Positions 36,605 to 45,916 of a stretch of DNA of 64,000 bases are shown in pieces. The number at the start of each line of letters is the position of its first letter. The stretch's first letter is position 1. The translations under genes were made by a program, and so were the position numbers. Location: contig JBEVXD010000013.1 of assembly GCA_040506275.1 (NCBI GenBank), positions 70,286-134,285 of the forward strand. Direction: 5' to 3'. The notes beneath the pieces were generated by a model. The model was not told the DNA's origin and searched no databases. It was given only the letters and a program-made list of their open reading frames with translations. Source of the DNA: Thiodiazotropha sp040506275 (GTDB lineage Bacteria; Pseudomonadota; Gammaproteobacteria; Chromatiales; Chromatiaceae).

Positions 36605-37399
36605 ATGTCAAACGATAACAAGACAGACAGCTTTAGCGTCGCCGGGCGCACATTCAACTCCCGTCTCCTGGTGGGAACCGGCAAATATAAGGATATGCAG
36701 GAGACTCGCGCCGCCATCGATACCAGCGGCGCTGAGATTGTGACTATTGCAGTGCGTCGCACCAATATCGGCCAGAATCAGGATGAACCCAATGTGCTGG
36801 AAGTCCTGCCGCCAAGCGAATTCACCTATCTACCCAATACCGCAGGGTGTTTCGACGCCAAAACCGCGATTCGTACCTGTCGTCTCGCCCGTGAACTGCT
36901 GGACGGCCACAATCTGGTGAAACTCGAAGTCCTCGGGGATCAAAAGACCCTCTTTCCTGATGTGGTACAAACTCTGGAAGCAGCTGAGGTTTTGATCAAA
37001 GACGGGTTTGACGTCATGGTCTATACCAATGATGATCCGATCATGGCCAAGCGCCTCGAAGAGTTGGGCTGTGTTGCAGTGATGCCTCTTGCGGCACCTA
37101 TTGGCTCAGGCTTGGGTATTCGTAATCGTTTGAATATTCGCACCATCGTAGAAAATGCCAATGTACCGATTTTGGTCGATGCCGGTGTCGGCACCGCCTC
37201 CGATGCGGCAGTGGCTATGGAGCTGGGTTGTGATGGCGTATTGATGAACACCGCAATTGCGGCAGCAAATGATCCTGTCCTCATGGCCTCAGCCATGAAA
37301 AAGGCGATTCAGGCTGGCCGGGAGGCCTATCTTGCCGGTCGCATGCCAGCAAAGCGCTTTGCCTCCGCATCATCACCCCTGGATGGTCTGTTTTTCTAG
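36605..37399 (+). CDS. thiG: Thiazole synthase ThiG
   Basis: 264 residues, full length TIM barrel. The Schiff-base lysine lies in LVKLEVLGD (K106), with RRTNIG at 51-56, TAGCF, and the C-terminal phosphate loop VDAGVGTASDAAVAMELG. It makes the thiazole phosphate carboxylate from deoxyxylulose phosphate, dehydroglycine and ThiS thiocarboxylate. The pair thiS-thiG is typical; no TPP riboswitch is evident upstream of thiS. Confidence 0.97.
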   Translation: MSNDNKTDSFSVAGRTFNSRLLVGTGKYKDMQETRAAIDTSGAEIVTIAVRRTNIGQNQDEPNVLEVLPPSEFTYLPNTAGCFDAKTAIRTCRLARELLDGHNLVKLEVLGDQKTLFPDVVQTLEAAEVLIKDGFDVMVYTNDDPIMAKRLEELGCVAVMPLAAPIGSGLGIRNRLNIRTIVENANVPILVDAGVGTASDAAVAMELGCDGVLMNTAIAAANDPVLMASAMKKAIQAGREAYLAGRMPAKRFASASSPLDGLFF

Positions 37400-37541
37400 G
37401 CACTTAAAACTTGGATTCAGAAAAACCATGTAGATGAGAGAAGGGATATCATTATTGAACAGGTCATCTCAATTATGGCCTACCGGGCAAAATGTAATCT
37501 GTAGCCTCATCTTTGCTGACTACACAACAAAATCCTGAATA

Positions 37542-38234
37542 ATGCCGCAATCCGATCAAAAGCAACGCCCGATTCGCAGTTACGTACTGCGACAGGGGCG
37601 CATGACCGAGGGACAACAGCGGGCCTACGAAGAACTTTGGCCACAATATGGCCTGCAACTGGATAGTGGCCCACTCGACCTGGCAAACCTGTTCGGCAAC
37701 AACCACCCAGTCACTCTGGAGATCGGATTTGGCAATGGGGAGACCCTAAGCCAGCTTGCTGAAATCCAACCGGAACAGAATTTTCTTGGTGTCGAGGTTC
37801 ATGGCCCGGGTGTGGGGCATTTAATGATAAAGCTGTCCGAACGAGAGTTAACCAATGTGCGCATCCTCAAGACCGATGCCATGGAACTGCTACGCCACCA
37901 CATTCCCCCCGGAAGCCTCTCCCGCTTACTGCTCTACTTCCCCGATCCCTGGCATAAGCGTAAACACAACAAAAGACGCATTGTTCAGAAAGAGTTTACT
38001 GAGCTGGTCTTCCGTACTCTGATGGCTGGCGGCATCCTGCATATGGCAACTGATTGGGAGGATTACGCCAAACAGATGATGTCTGTGCTCTCTTCTCACA
38101 AAGGTTTTCTCAATAAGGCCGGCGATGGACAGTTTTCACCCCGCCCGACTTCCAGACCATTAACTAAATTCGAACGACGTGGAGAGCGTCTCGGCCATGG
38201 TGTTTGGGATCTGATTTTCGAGCGCCAGGGCTGA
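37542..38234 (+). CDS. trmB: tRNA (guanine-N7-)-methyltransferase TrmB
   Basis: 230 residues. SAM-binding LEIGFGNGETL, then FLGVEVHGPGVGHLM, the conserved LLYFPDPWHKRKHNKRR motif and the C-terminal TKFERRGERLGHGVWDL are all diagnostic of TrmB, which forms m7G46 in tRNA. Its TGA overlaps the ATG of the following ABC gene (TGATG), so the three genes trmB-fetA-fetB are translationally linked. Confidence 0.97.
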   Translation: MPQSDQKQRPIRSYVLRQGRMTEGQQRAYEELWPQYGLQLDSGPLDLANLFGNNHPVTLEIGFGNGETLSQLAEIQPEQNFLGVEVHGPGVGHLMIKLSERELTNVRILKTDAMELLRHHIPPGSLSRLLLYFPDPWHKRKHNKRRIVQKEFTELVFRTLMAGGILHMATDWEDYAKQMMSVLSSHKGFLNKAGDGQFSPRPTSRPLTKFERRGERLGHGVWDLIFERQG

Positions 38235-38827
38235 TGGGTAGCCTGACCCTGGAGCAGTTCAAATCCCCGTTACTGGAGCCCATTGACCTGCAACTCTCGG
38301 CCGGTGAATGCGTAACCATCAACGGCCCATCAGGATCAGGCAAAACCAGACTTCTACGTGCACTTGCTGACCTGGAACCTTCTCAAGGCAAGGTCTGGCT
38401 GAACAAGCATGAGAAAGGCGCTATCAGCGGGCCCCAGTGGCGCCTCAAAGTAGGCCTTCTACTGGCTGAGAGTGGCTGGTGGCATGAGCGGGTAGGTGAC
38501 CATTTCAGTAAACCGGAACCAGAACTCTTTGATCGCCTGGAGATACCCAGGGAGGCCGTTGACTGGGAAATCAGCCGACTCTCCAGCGGTGAACGGCAAA
38601 GATTATCCCTGATCAGGCTATTGAGTAACCGCCCACAGGTACTTCTCCTGGATGAACCCACAGCCAATCTTGATCAAGCCAATACAGACAAGGTGGAGGC
38701 ATTGATCAAATACTGGCGTCAACAACATGAGGTTGCCGTTCTCTGGGTCTCCCATGACCCTCAGCAGCGCCAACGAGTTGGCAGACAGAGTTGGGTGATC
38801 GAATCAGGACGTCTCCAGGAAGTCTGA
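38234..38827 (+). CDS. ABC transporter ATPase, FetA (YbbL)-like
   Basis: 197 residues from the ATG at 38234, which overlaps the trmB stop; a longer frame from 38204 is less likely. Walker A GPSGSGKT, signature LSSGERQRL and Walker B VLLLDEPTANLD are intact. It pairs with the permease directly downstream (TGATG overlap). In E. coli FetAB is implicated in iron export and peroxide resistance; the same is inferred here. Confidence 0.9.
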   Translation: MGSLTLEQFKSPLLEPIDLQLSAGECVTINGPSGSGKTRLLRALADLEPSQGKVWLNKHEKGAISGPQWRLKVGLLLAESGWWHERVGDHFSKPEPELFDRLEIPREAVDWEISRLSSGERQRLSLIRLLSNRPQVLLLDEPTANLDQANTDKVEALIKYWRQQHEVAVLWVSHDPQQRQRVGRQSWVIESGRLQEV

Positions 38828-39630
38828 TGAATCTGATCCAACTGACTCCGCTCGATCTATTTCTCGCCTCAACACTGGTGTTGCTGCTGGCCCTGATCTC
38901 ACTGCGTCTCTCATTGGGTATAGAAGGGAAACTATTAATCGCAGCCCTGCGCACCATCATCCAACTCAGCCTCATCGGTCTGGTGTTGAAGTTTCTGTTT
39001 GTGCAATCCCATCCCGCCTTGATCGCATCCCTGGCTATGTTCATGCTGATGGTTGCCGGCTATGAGGTAATGGCCAGACAACAGCGCCGCTTCAATGGCG
39101 TCTGGGGGATCGGTGTCGGAACCCTCTCCATGTTCATCTCCTCCTTCAGCGTAACGATTCTGGCATTGATCATCATCATCCAGGCTGAACCCTGGTATTC
39201 AGTGCAATACCTCATCCCCCTGCTTGGGATGTTACTGGGTAACACCATGTCAGGGGTCGCGATTGCTCTTGATAACCTGACTCAGAATGCCTGGCAAAGA
39301 CGCCAGGAGATCGAAGCACGCTTAATCCTTGGGCACACTTGGGATGAAGCGATAAGGGATATTCGCAGAACCGCTTTGCGCAGCGGTCTGATCCCGATCA
39401 TCAATGCCATGGCCGCTGCCGGTATCGTCAGTCTACCCGGCATGATGACCGGACAAATACTCGCTGGTGCACCACCAATGGAAGCCTCGAAGTATCAGAT
39501 ATTAATAATGCTGTTGATCGCAGCAGGTACCGGCTTTGGAGCCACTGTAGCTGTATGGATAGGTTCAAAACGGCTGTTTGACGAGCGGGATCGTCTGCGT
39601 CTGGAACGCCTGAGCAAAAAGAGAGATTGA
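38827..39630 (+). CDS. ABC permease, FetB (YbbM, UPF0014) family
   Basis: 267 residues from the ATG at 38827 overlapping the ATPase stop. About seven membrane helices and the UPF0014 landmarks are visible: RTIIQLSLIGLVLKFLF, MLMVAGYEVMARQQRR, LLGMLLGNTMSGVAIALDN, GMMTGQILAGAPPMEASKYQ. It forms the membrane part of the FetAB-like transporter. A decayed copy of its last ~10 codons lies beyond a hairpin element about 140 bp downstream. Confidence 0.92.
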   Translation: MNLIQLTPLDLFLASTLVLLLALISLRLSLGIEGKLLIAALRTIIQLSLIGLVLKFLFVQSHPALIASLAMFMLMVAGYEVMARQQRRFNGVWGIGVGTLSMFISSFSVTILALIIIIQAEPWYSVQYLIPLLGMLLGNTMSGVAIALDNLTQNAWQRRQEIEARLILGHTWDEAIRDIRRTALRSGLIPIINAMAAAGIVSLPGMMTGQILAGAPPMEASKYQILIMLLIAAGTGFGATVAVWIGSKRLFDERDRLRLERLSKKRD

Positions 39631-39659
39631 ATCAGGTTCTACCTAGTTAGGCCCTTACT

Positions 39660-39800
39660 TAGCAGTCACAGTTAAATGATTGGCCAATTGTCGTCCTGAT
39701 TGGTGGGGCAGGGCCCCACCCTACGCTCTGAACTAACAATTCGCGCGTCCACCCTACCGGCTGTGACTGGAACACCTGAGTAAAAAAAGAGATCTTGATT
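39660..39800. repeat. Hairpin element followed by a decayed copy of the fetB-like gene tail
   Basis: Outer arms CAGTCACAG and CTGTGACTG enclose a strong hairpin GGTGGGGCAGGGCCCCACC. Right after it the bases CTGGAACACCTGAGTAAAAA repeat, with few changes, the end of the preceding permease gene (CTGGAACGCCTGAGCAAAAA at 39601-39620). This looks like a duplicated gene end carrying a REP-type hairpin. Confidence 0.6.
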
Positions 39801-39804
39801 GCTT

Positions 39805-40029
39805 TCAGCCTGATTCCCGCTCGCCCCGAACCACTTTGATTGCAAGCAATACCAAGGGTGTGCCATGCATCAGTAGATCGAAGATATCGATAGGCCGATG
39901 CAGTGTACCGTCCATAAGCATCTTCAGCTTCTCCCAAAGATGGGGCTCAGGTACAAAGGGTGCCATACCCAGTAGAAGCGCAGGCAAAGCGATCATATGC
40001 ATTGGCATTCGGTCGAGCCAGTTAAGCAT
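39805..40029 (-). CDS. Small membrane protein, sometimes labelled RND transporter
   Basis: 74 residues with two hydrophobic segments (about 9-27 and 50-66) and a conserved-looking middle (APFVPEPHLWEKLKMLMDGT, then RPIDIFDLLMHGTPLVLLAI). Similar short proteins are widespread in proteobacteria, and some databases name them RND transporter; at this size the label cannot describe a pump. Function unknown. Confidence 0.72.
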   Translation of the reverse strand: MLNWLDRMPMHMIALPALLLGMAPFVPEPHLWEKLKMLMDGTLHRPIDIFDLLMHGTPLVLLAIKVVRGERESG

Positions 40030-40158
40030 CTTGAATTGTTTCCTGTGTGATAGTCAAAACGATCAGGCAGTCCGGCCGTTGAGGGACGAAATATCTCCCA
40101 CCATAAAACTATTACCCACCTTTTACCGCTACCCATTCAACTTGATGTTATTTAAAAA

Positions 40159-40674
40159 TTAACCATTATCCCTGCGGCACTCAGGGCATAGCTCATGGTA
40201 CAGGTCTGCATCTGAATCACTAAAACAGCAAGCAATGATCCGTTCAAATCTCTCCTGCCAGGTTTGCATCACTGATATTGCCACTTCTGTAGCCTGGCGC
40301 TTTGGGTAACCGTAGACACCCGTGCTAATAGCCGGAAAAGCGATGCTCTGCAATTGATGTTCTGCCGCCATTGCCAGGCTGCTTTCGTAACAGGACCTCA
40401 ACAGTCTGGGTTCACCCAGAGTTCCACCCTGCCAAACTGGACCAACTGTGTGGATCACCCACTTTGCCATCAATTTGAATCCGGGTGTAATCTTCGCCTC
40501 GCCAACCGGACAACCACCCAACGTTCTACAATACTCCAGTAGTGACTCCCCAGCAGCCCGATGGATCGCCCCATCCACACCCCCACCACCCAACAGTCTG
40601 GTATTAGCGGCATTGACTATGACATCCACTTCCAGCCCGGTAATGTCTGCAGTTACAATGTGGATTTCGCCCAT
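40159..40674 (-). CDS. Macrodomain O-acetyl-ADP-ribose deacetylase (YmdB-like)
   Basis: 171 residues, one macrodomain. Signatures: VDVIVNAANTRLLGGGGVDG then AIHRAAG at the N-terminus, GEAKITPGFKLMAKWVIHTV, and AFPAISTGVYGYPKRQATEVA. The family hydrolyses O-acetyl-ADP-ribose and removes ADP-ribose from proteins, and YmdB also modulates RNase III in E. coli. No ADP-ribosyltransferase gene is nearby, so a housekeeping role is more likely than a toxin-antitoxin role. Confidence 0.92.
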   Translation of the reverse strand: MGEIHIVTADITGLEVDVIVNAANTRLLGGGGVDGAIHRAAGESLLEYCRTLGGCPVGEAKITPGFKLMAKWVIHTVGPVWQGGTLGEPRLLRSCYESSLAMAAEHQLQSIAFPAISTGVYGYPKRQATEVAISVMQTWQERFERIIACCFSDSDADLYHELCPECRRDNG

Positions 40675-40833
40675 TGGCTTGCGTCGTATCTCATAATTGA
40701 TTGCTAAAATCAGTCGCCGGCTTACGCCAGACTCATCTGGTGCAGTGTCTCATATAAACTACGGATATCTGCCTTTTCATTAACCCGACTTCTTATTAAC
40801 CCGGTGGGTTAATATATGAGACACTACAACGAA

Positions 40834-41184
40834 ATGTCCTATTCAACACTTAATCTATTGCTGCTACTGATGTTGGTCGCCTGGTTCTGGCGTGACAGCT
40901 TACGTGTCAGGGAAGTCGCTATACGCATCAGTCGCAATAGTTGTCAGAGTCATGGTGTTCAGCTTCTGGATCAGACCGTTGCCCTACATCGCCTTGGTCT
41001 CCGCTGGCTTCGCAGTGGCCCAAAAATTCGTCGTGTGTACGCCTTTGACTATAGCCTGGAGGGTTCAGGCCGCAGAACAGGTTATCTGGTGATGCTGGGG
41101 GTTCACAACGTCAGTCTTCACCTGGACATTCCTCAGCCACCACAACCTATTGACCCTGCAGCTGAAGAAAACAACAACGACTGA
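40834..41184 (+). CDS. DUF3301 family membrane protein
   Basis: About 116 residues: an N-terminal membrane helix (LNLLLLLMLVAWFW) then the DUF3301 pattern with DSLRVREVAIRISRNSCQSH, GVQLLDQTVALHRLGLRW, RVYAFDYSLEGSGRRTGY. Start is taken at the second in-frame ATG (40834), which places the helix at the N-terminus as in the family; 40816 is possible. Function unknown. It is convergent with sspB, with one base between the stops. Confidence 0.82.
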   Translation: MSYSTLNLLLLLMLVAWFWRDSLRVREVAIRISRNSCQSHGVQLLDQTVALHRLGLRWLRSGPKIRRVYAFDYSLEGSGRRTGYLVMLGVHNVSLHLDIPQPPQPIDPAAEENNND

Positions 41185-41185
41185 G

Positions 41186-41584
41186 TTATTTCACAACCTT
41201 CAATGCCGGGCGGGTGCTGGGCGGATTGGGATCCGGATCATCTTCCGGCTCACTCTCGCTGTCGACCTCTTCATCCGGAAACAACATCCCTTGTCCATTT
41301 TCCTTGGCATAGATGCCCATCACAGCCCCAGGGGGAATCATAATCTCTTCTGCAGACCCACCGAATCTAGCGCTGAAGCTGATCCAGTCATTACCCAACT
41401 CAAGCCCCGAAACGGCTGATGGGTCAACATTCAGAATGATGCGTCCATTTTCAACATACTGAGTAGGGACCACAGCACTCTCATAGTCAGCATTGACCAT
41501 CATATACGGGGTTTGTCCGTTGTCGACTAACCACTCATATAACGCACGTATCAAATAGGGCCGATTGGATGACATCTCTGACAT
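41186..41584 (-). CDS. sspB: ClpXP protease specificity-enhancing factor SspB
   Basis: 132 residues. The substrate-binding fold (RPYLIRALYEWLVDNGQTPY, then VNADYESAVVPTQYV, GRIILNVDPSAV, ISFSARFGG) and the acidic flexible tail ending in a ClpX-binding-type motif (PALKVVK) are intact. SspB delivers ssrA-tagged peptides to ClpXP. It follows sspA by 50 bp, the standard order. Confidence 0.96.
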   Translation of the reverse strand: MSEMSSNRPYLIRALYEWLVDNGQTPYMMVNADYESAVVPTQYVENGRIILNVDPSAVSGLELGNDWISFSARFGGSAEEIMIPPGAVMGIYAKENGQGMLFPDEEVDSESEPEDDPDPNPPSTRPALKVVK

Positions 41585-41634
41585 GGTTCAACCTAGAATC
41601 TGCAGCTGAACATAGATTTTGGGGAAATCTAGGT

Positions 41635-42258
41635 TCAACCACGCATCTCCTGCTCTGCTTCAGACAGACTCTTGATAAAAGACTCTTTCTCGAACAGACG
41701 CTGGGAATATTCATGCAGACCTTTGGCACTGGCAGGAATCTCAACACCCAGTTCAGGAAGGCGCCACAACAAGGGTGCGATGGCACAATCTACCAATGAA
41801 AACTCATCACTCATGAAATAGGGCTTAGCGCCGAATACAGGTGCAGTAGTAATCAGACTCTCACGAAGTTCCTTGCGGGCTTTCGCTGCCTCTTTCTTAC
41901 CACTCATAACGATGTCCAGCAAACTGTACCAGTCGCTTTCAACACGGTACATCAGTAAGCGAGATGTTGAGCGGGAGACCGGATCTACTGGTAGCAGAGG
42001 TGGATGAGGGAACCGCTCGTCCAGATACTCCATGATTATACGTGATTCGTACAACTTCAGATCCCGATCCACCAGGGTGGGAAGGGTACCGTAGGGGTTT
42101 AATTCCATGACCTCTTCAGGCACATTCAGCGGATCGATATCCTCTACTTCATAAGTGATATTTTTTTCCGCCAGTACCATCCTGACCCGATGGCAGTAAG
42201 GGTCTGTCGGATCCGAATAGAGGGTCATCACTGAGCGTTTATTCGCAACTGCTGCCAT
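41635..42258 (-). CDS. sspA: Stringent starvation protein A
   Basis: 207 residues with a glutathione-transferase fold: N-terminal thioredoxin-like part (SVMTLYSDPTDPYCHRVRMV, NPYGTLPTLVDRDLKLYES) and helical C-terminus. SspA binds RNA polymerase and helps stationary phase and acid survival. It sits between the bc1 operon terminator and sspB, the usual gammaproteobacterial context. Confidence 0.96.
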   Translation of the reverse strand: MAAVANKRSVMTLYSDPTDPYCHRVRMVLAEKNITYEVEDIDPLNVPEEVMELNPYGTLPTLVDRDLKLYESRIIMEYLDERFPHPPLLPVDPVSRSTSRLLMYRVESDWYSLLDIVMSGKKEAAKARKELRESLITTAPVFGAKPYFMSDEFSLVDCAIAPLLWRLPELGVEIPASAKGLHEYSQRLFEKESFIKSLSEAEQEMRG

Positions 42259-42330
42259 TTATTGCCTCTCTCCAAAACGTCTGGCACCCCGACTTTGTAC
42301 AAGTTGAGCGCAGACAAATAGTTTTCACAT

Positions 42331-42370
42331 AAAAAAAGGCGCACAGTATACCGCAACTGCGCGCCTTTTT
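42331..42370 (-). terminator. Rho-independent terminator after the bc1 operon
   Basis: Read on the minus strand: AAAAAGGCGC, an 18-base loop region, then GCGCCTTTTTTT. The stem of about ten pairs with T run ends petC transcription before sspA. Confidence 0.85.
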
Positions 42371-42392
42371 GTCAGCTAAACACTAATCGGTA

Positions 42393-43130
42393 CTAGTGCA
42401 CGTCCTTCCAGTACTCTTTTTTGAGCATGTAGGCCAGCACAAAGAACACCGCGATGAACAACAGCACCCATACACCCAGGCGCTTTCTCTCCATCTGAAT
42501 CGGCTCACCGATGTAGCTGAGGAACGCAGTCAAATCCCTGGCTACCTGATCAAACTCCTCTGCACTCATGGTGCCTTCGCTCTCAGGTTCCAGATGATCC
42601 AATACATCGGTTTCGGTGCCATTGTGATTCTCTGTCTTGAAGACAGCTTTCTGATCACCCTGCAACTGCCACAGGACATTGGGCATACCCACGTCAGGGA
42701 AAACAGTGTTGTTTACGCCGAATGGACGCTTTTCATCCAGGTAGAAACCACGCAGATAGGTGTAGATCCAATCCACACCCCTGGCGCGGGCAATAACACT
42801 CAAATCAGGTGGTGGACTACCGAACCATTCAGTGGCCTTATCAGAGGTCATGGCAATGTTCATGGTCTGACCGATTTTATCGGTGGTGAACATCAGATTA
42901 TCCACAACTTCCTGCTCAGTCAGACCCAGATCCTTCGCCATACGGTTATAGCGTTGGTACTTGGCCGAGTGACAGCTCAGGCAGTAGTTCATGAAATATT
43001 TAGCGCCACGCTGCAATGAAGCCTGATCACTCAGATCAATATCAGCATCATCCAGATGTACACCACCACCAGCTGCCAATCCGAGCATCGGGGCCGCGGC
43101 TAATAAGAATGCAACAATCAGCTTTTTCAT
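42393..43130 (-). CDS. petC: Cytochrome c1 subunit of the bc1 complex
   Basis: 245 residues with a signal peptide (1-19), the haem site CLSCHSAKYQRYNRM, a methionine ligand region near PDVGMPNVLW, and a C-terminal membrane helix (LLFIAVFFVLAYML). It passes electrons from the Rieske protein to soluble cytochrome c. Its start overlaps the petB stop by four bases; the operon order is petA-petB-petC. Confidence 0.97.
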   Translation of the reverse strand: MKKLIVAFLLAAAPMLGLAAGGGVHLDDADIDLSDQASLQRGAKYFMNYCLSCHSAKYQRYNRMAKDLGLTEQEVVDNLMFTTDKIGQTMNIAMTSDKATEWFGSPPPDLSVIARARGVDWIYTYLRGFYLDEKRPFGVNNTVFPDVGMPNVLWQLQGDQKAVFKTENHNGTETDVLDHLEPESEGTMSAEEFDQVARDLTAFLSYIGEPIQMERKRLGVWVLLFIAVFFVLAYMLKKEYWKDVH

Positions 43131-44368
43131 TCGGTCACCCTCTCAGGCACGGGTTTGGTTGTGTCCATTTTGCTGTAGATCGGCATCAGCAGGAAGAAAG
43201 CGAAGTAGTAGATCGTTCCGCCCTGCGCCAGTAATACGTAGAGATCAGTTGTTGGCTGGGTACCCAAAAAGCCCAGCAGAATGAAATCCACCACGAACAA
43301 CCAGAGCATGATTTTATAGAGTAAGCCCTTGTAACGAATCGATTTAACCGGGCTACGATCCAGCCAGGGCAGGAAGAACATCACCAGAATCGAAGCGAAC
43401 ATCGCCACCACGCCAGGGAATGCTGAACCGGCAATCGAAGGTACCGCACGAAGGATCGCGTAGAAAGGTGTGAAGTACCAGACCGGCGCGATATGCTCAG
43501 GTGTTTTCAGCGGGTTAGCTGGCTCAAAGTTTGGAGGCTCAATGAAGTAACCACCCATCTCAGGAGCAAAGAAGACTGCTGCCGCGAATAGAAACAGGAA
43601 CCCGGCAACACCAGCGATATCCTTCACCGAATAGTAAGGGTGGAAAGGAATGCCATCTGCAGGCGCATTATCATCCCACTTGTTACCCTTAGGGCCTTTC
43701 TTGATCTCGATGCCATCAGGGTTATTGGAACCTACTTTATGCAGCGCGACGATGTGAATAAACACCAATGCCGCCAAAATAAATGGCAACAGGAAGTGAA
43801 GCGCAAAGAAGCGGTTCAGAGTGGCGTCAGAGATGACATAATCACCACGAACCCAAACACCCAGGTCGGGGCCTATCACCGGCACAGCGGAGAACAGATT
43901 GACGATTACCTGGGCTCCCCAGTAGGACATCTGTCCCCAGGGCAGAAGATAACCAAAGAAGGCTGTTGCCATCATTGCCAGATAGATAATCACACCGATA
44001 ATCCACAGCAATTCACGGGGCTTACGGTATGAACCGTACATCAGACCACGGAACATGTGCAGGTAGATCACTATAAAGAAGGCAGAGGCACCGGTTGAAT
44101 GCATATAGCGAATCAGCCAACCCCAGTCCACATCACGCATGATGTATTCAACAGAACCGAATGCCAGCTCAGCATCAGGCTTGTAGTTCATCGCCAGCCA
44201 TACACCGGTTAAAATCTGGATCACCAGAACCAGCAGTGCCAGTGAACCCATGAAGTACCAGAAGTTGAAGTTCTTCGGTGCATAGTACTGAGCAAGATGC
44301 TCATTCCAGGCCTTGGTCGCCGGATAGCGCTCGTCTATCCAGCCCATAAAATTTTTCATCATACTCAT
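43127..44368 (-). CDS. petB: Cytochrome b subunit of the bc1 complex
   Basis: 413 residues with eight membrane helices, haem ligands in HSTGASAFFIVIYLHMFRG and FLLPFILAALVFIHIVALH, and a Qo-site motif PVWYFTPFYAILR where PEWY is found in mitochondrial and alpha-proteobacterial proteins. The PVWY form occurs in other proteobacteria. It oxidises quinol at Qo and reduces quinone at Qi. It overlaps both neighbours by four bases. Confidence 0.97.
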   Translation of the reverse strand: MSMMKNFMGWIDERYPATKAWNEHLAQYYAPKNFNFWYFMGSLALLVLVIQILTGVWLAMNYKPDAELAFGSVEYIMRDVDWGWLIRYMHSTGASAFFIVIYLHMFRGLMYGSYRKPRELLWIIGVIIYLAMMATAFFGYLLPWGQMSYWGAQVIVNLFSAVPVIGPDLGVWVRGDYVISDATLNRFFALHFLLPFILAALVFIHIVALHKVGSNNPDGIEIKKGPKGNKWDDNAPADGIPFHPYYSVKDIAGVAGFLFLFAAAVFFAPEMGGYFIEPPNFEPANPLKTPEHIAPVWYFTPFYAILRAVPSIAGSAFPGVVAMFASILVMFFLPWLDRSPVKSIRYKGLLYKIMLWLFVVDFILLGFLGTQPTTDLYVLLAQGGTIYYFAFFLLMPIYSKMDTTKPVPERVTE

Positions 44369-44964
44369 GAGCTTACGCCTCCGTCAGCACCGACCAGAAT
44401 CTTTGTCTCTGAGAGATACTGGTAGGGAGGAATCTCCAGGTTTTTAGGTGCAGGCACACCGGCATAGACACGACCTGCCAGATCGAACCTTGAACCATGG
44501 CAAGGACAATAGAATCCACCTTTCCATTCAGGACCGAGATCCTCAGGAGCCACTTCGGGACGATAGGTGGGGGAGCAACCAAGATGTGTGCAAATTCCAA
44601 CGGCAACAAGGTATTTATCCTTGACGGCTCGAGCAGGATTTTTGCAGTAATCTGGCTGCTGACCGGTATCATCGGAGTTAGGGTCGAGCAGCGAACCGTC
44701 AAGCGTCGCCAAATCTTCAAGATTCTTTTCGGTACGAGAAACGATCCAGACCGGCTTTCCGCGCCATTTTACCCGCATCAACTGCCCGGATTCGAGCTTA
44801 CTGATGTCGGCCTCAACCGGCGCTCCGGCCGCTTTAGCCTTTTCACTGGGGGCCCATGCCGCCAGGAATGGATAGATCACGAAACCGGCACCAACCGCCC
44901 CGACCGCACTGGTAGCAAGCGTAAGGGTACGCCGCTTCTTTAAATCAACGCCATCTGCGCTCAT
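44365..44964 (-). CDS. petA: Rieske iron-sulfur subunit of the bc1 complex
   Basis: 199 residues. An N-terminal KKRRTLTLATSAVGAVG helix is a Tat-type anchor. The 2Fe-2S ligands are in CTHLGC and CPCHGSRFDLAG. It takes the first electron from quinol at Qo. First gene of the petABC operon. Confidence 0.97.
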   Translation of the reverse strand: MSADGVDLKKRRTLTLATSAVGAVGAGFVIYPFLAAWAPSEKAKAAGAPVEADISKLESGQLMRVKWRGKPVWIVSRTEKNLEDLATLDGSLLDPNSDDTGQQPDYCKNPARAVKDKYLVAVGICTHLGCSPTYRPEVAPEDLGPEWKGGFYCPCHGSRFDLAGRVYAGVPAPKNLEIPPYQYLSETKILVGADGGVSS

Positions 44965-45163
44965 AACTTTATGGACTCCCCGGATACTGACATGGGCCTC
45001 ATTAAGGTCAAACCGACCTCTACCTAACCCACATTTTCAGGACATTAGAATATACTTACATAAAACGATGAAAATTAACCGCGCATTCTCCACAATGTGC
45101 CCGCGTTGGTCAAGGCGCATTCACATGGAAAAACGGATTAGATACGATTAAGGCAAGTGATAT

Positions 45164-45916
45164 CTAAACAGGGTTCTTAATGTCACAAAAGCGACATTCA
45201 AGCTTAAAACGACCTGCCAAATGCTGCCCCAAAGCCTGAACACCGTACCGTTCAGTGGCATGGTGACCTGCAGCAAAATAGTCGACGCCCAACTCCCTGG
45301 CAAGATGGACAGTCGGCTCAGATATCTCCCCTGAGATGTAGGCATCCAGACCAAGCTCTGCTGCAGCTTCAATATAGCCCTGAGCAGCACCGGTGCACCA
45401 TCCTATACGCTTTAACAGTTGCTGATCAGCACTGATATGCAATGGCGCTTGCCCTAGCGCATCACCCAGCTGACTTCCCAGATCTTGTGGTGACATCGGC
45501 TGAGGAAGCGTGGCCGTCCAAACCAGACCATGGCCAGCCTGAGAGGACTCAGCCTGGGTTAACCCAAGCAAATTGCCTAGTTGCCGGTTATTGCCATAGA
45601 TCTCGTGGGCATCCAGAGGCAGATGATAGGCCAACAGGCTGATCTCTTCACGAAACAGGGCAGCGATCCGACGCCCCTTGATACCACGCAATGATTGAGG
45701 TTCCCCCTTCCAGAAGTATCCATGATGAACCAACAGAGCATCCGCTCCCCAGGACACTGCCTCTTCAATAAGCGCCTGACATGCAGTCACCCCAACCATC
45801 AGTTTGCGTACCTCTTTCGAAGCTTCAACATGGATACCATTTGGGCAGTAATCCTCAAATGCCTCGACGCTGAGCAGTTTGTTGCAGTAGTCTTCAAGCG
45901 TTAATAGGTCAATCAT
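45164..45916 (-). CDS. Nif3-like dinuclear metal protein (YbgI family)
   Basis: 250 residues from the ATG at 45916 (a TTG 15 bases upstream opens a longer frame). Metal-binding residues are in LLVHHGYFW and in the C-terminal DYFAAGHHATERYGVQALG. The family contains hexameric di-iron proteins of unclear reaction, often mislabelled GTP cyclohydrolase I type 2. Divergent from the DegS-like protease gene, a frequent neighbour in gammaproteobacteria. Confidence 0.92.
   Translation of the reverse strand: MIDLLTLEDYCNKLLSVEAFEDYCPNGIHVEASKEVRKLMVGVTACQALIEEAVSWGADALLVHHGYFWKGEPQSLRGIKGRRIAALFREEISLLAYHLPLDAHEIYGNNRQLGNLLGLTQAESSQAGHGLVWTATLPQPMSPQDLGSQLGDALGQAPLHISADQQLLKRIGWCTGAAQGYIEAAAELGLDAYISGEISEPTVHLARELGVDYFAAGHHATERYGVQALGQHLAGRFKLECRFCDIKNPV

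Noticed and set aside
41569..41660. Inverted repeat-like CATGGTTCAACCTAGAATCT / AGATTTTGGGGAAATCTAGG around sspB-sspA
   Set aside because: Short imperfect repeats (TCTAGGTTCAACC versus GGTTCAACCTAGA) that may be a weak hairpin between sspA and sspB; too small to call.
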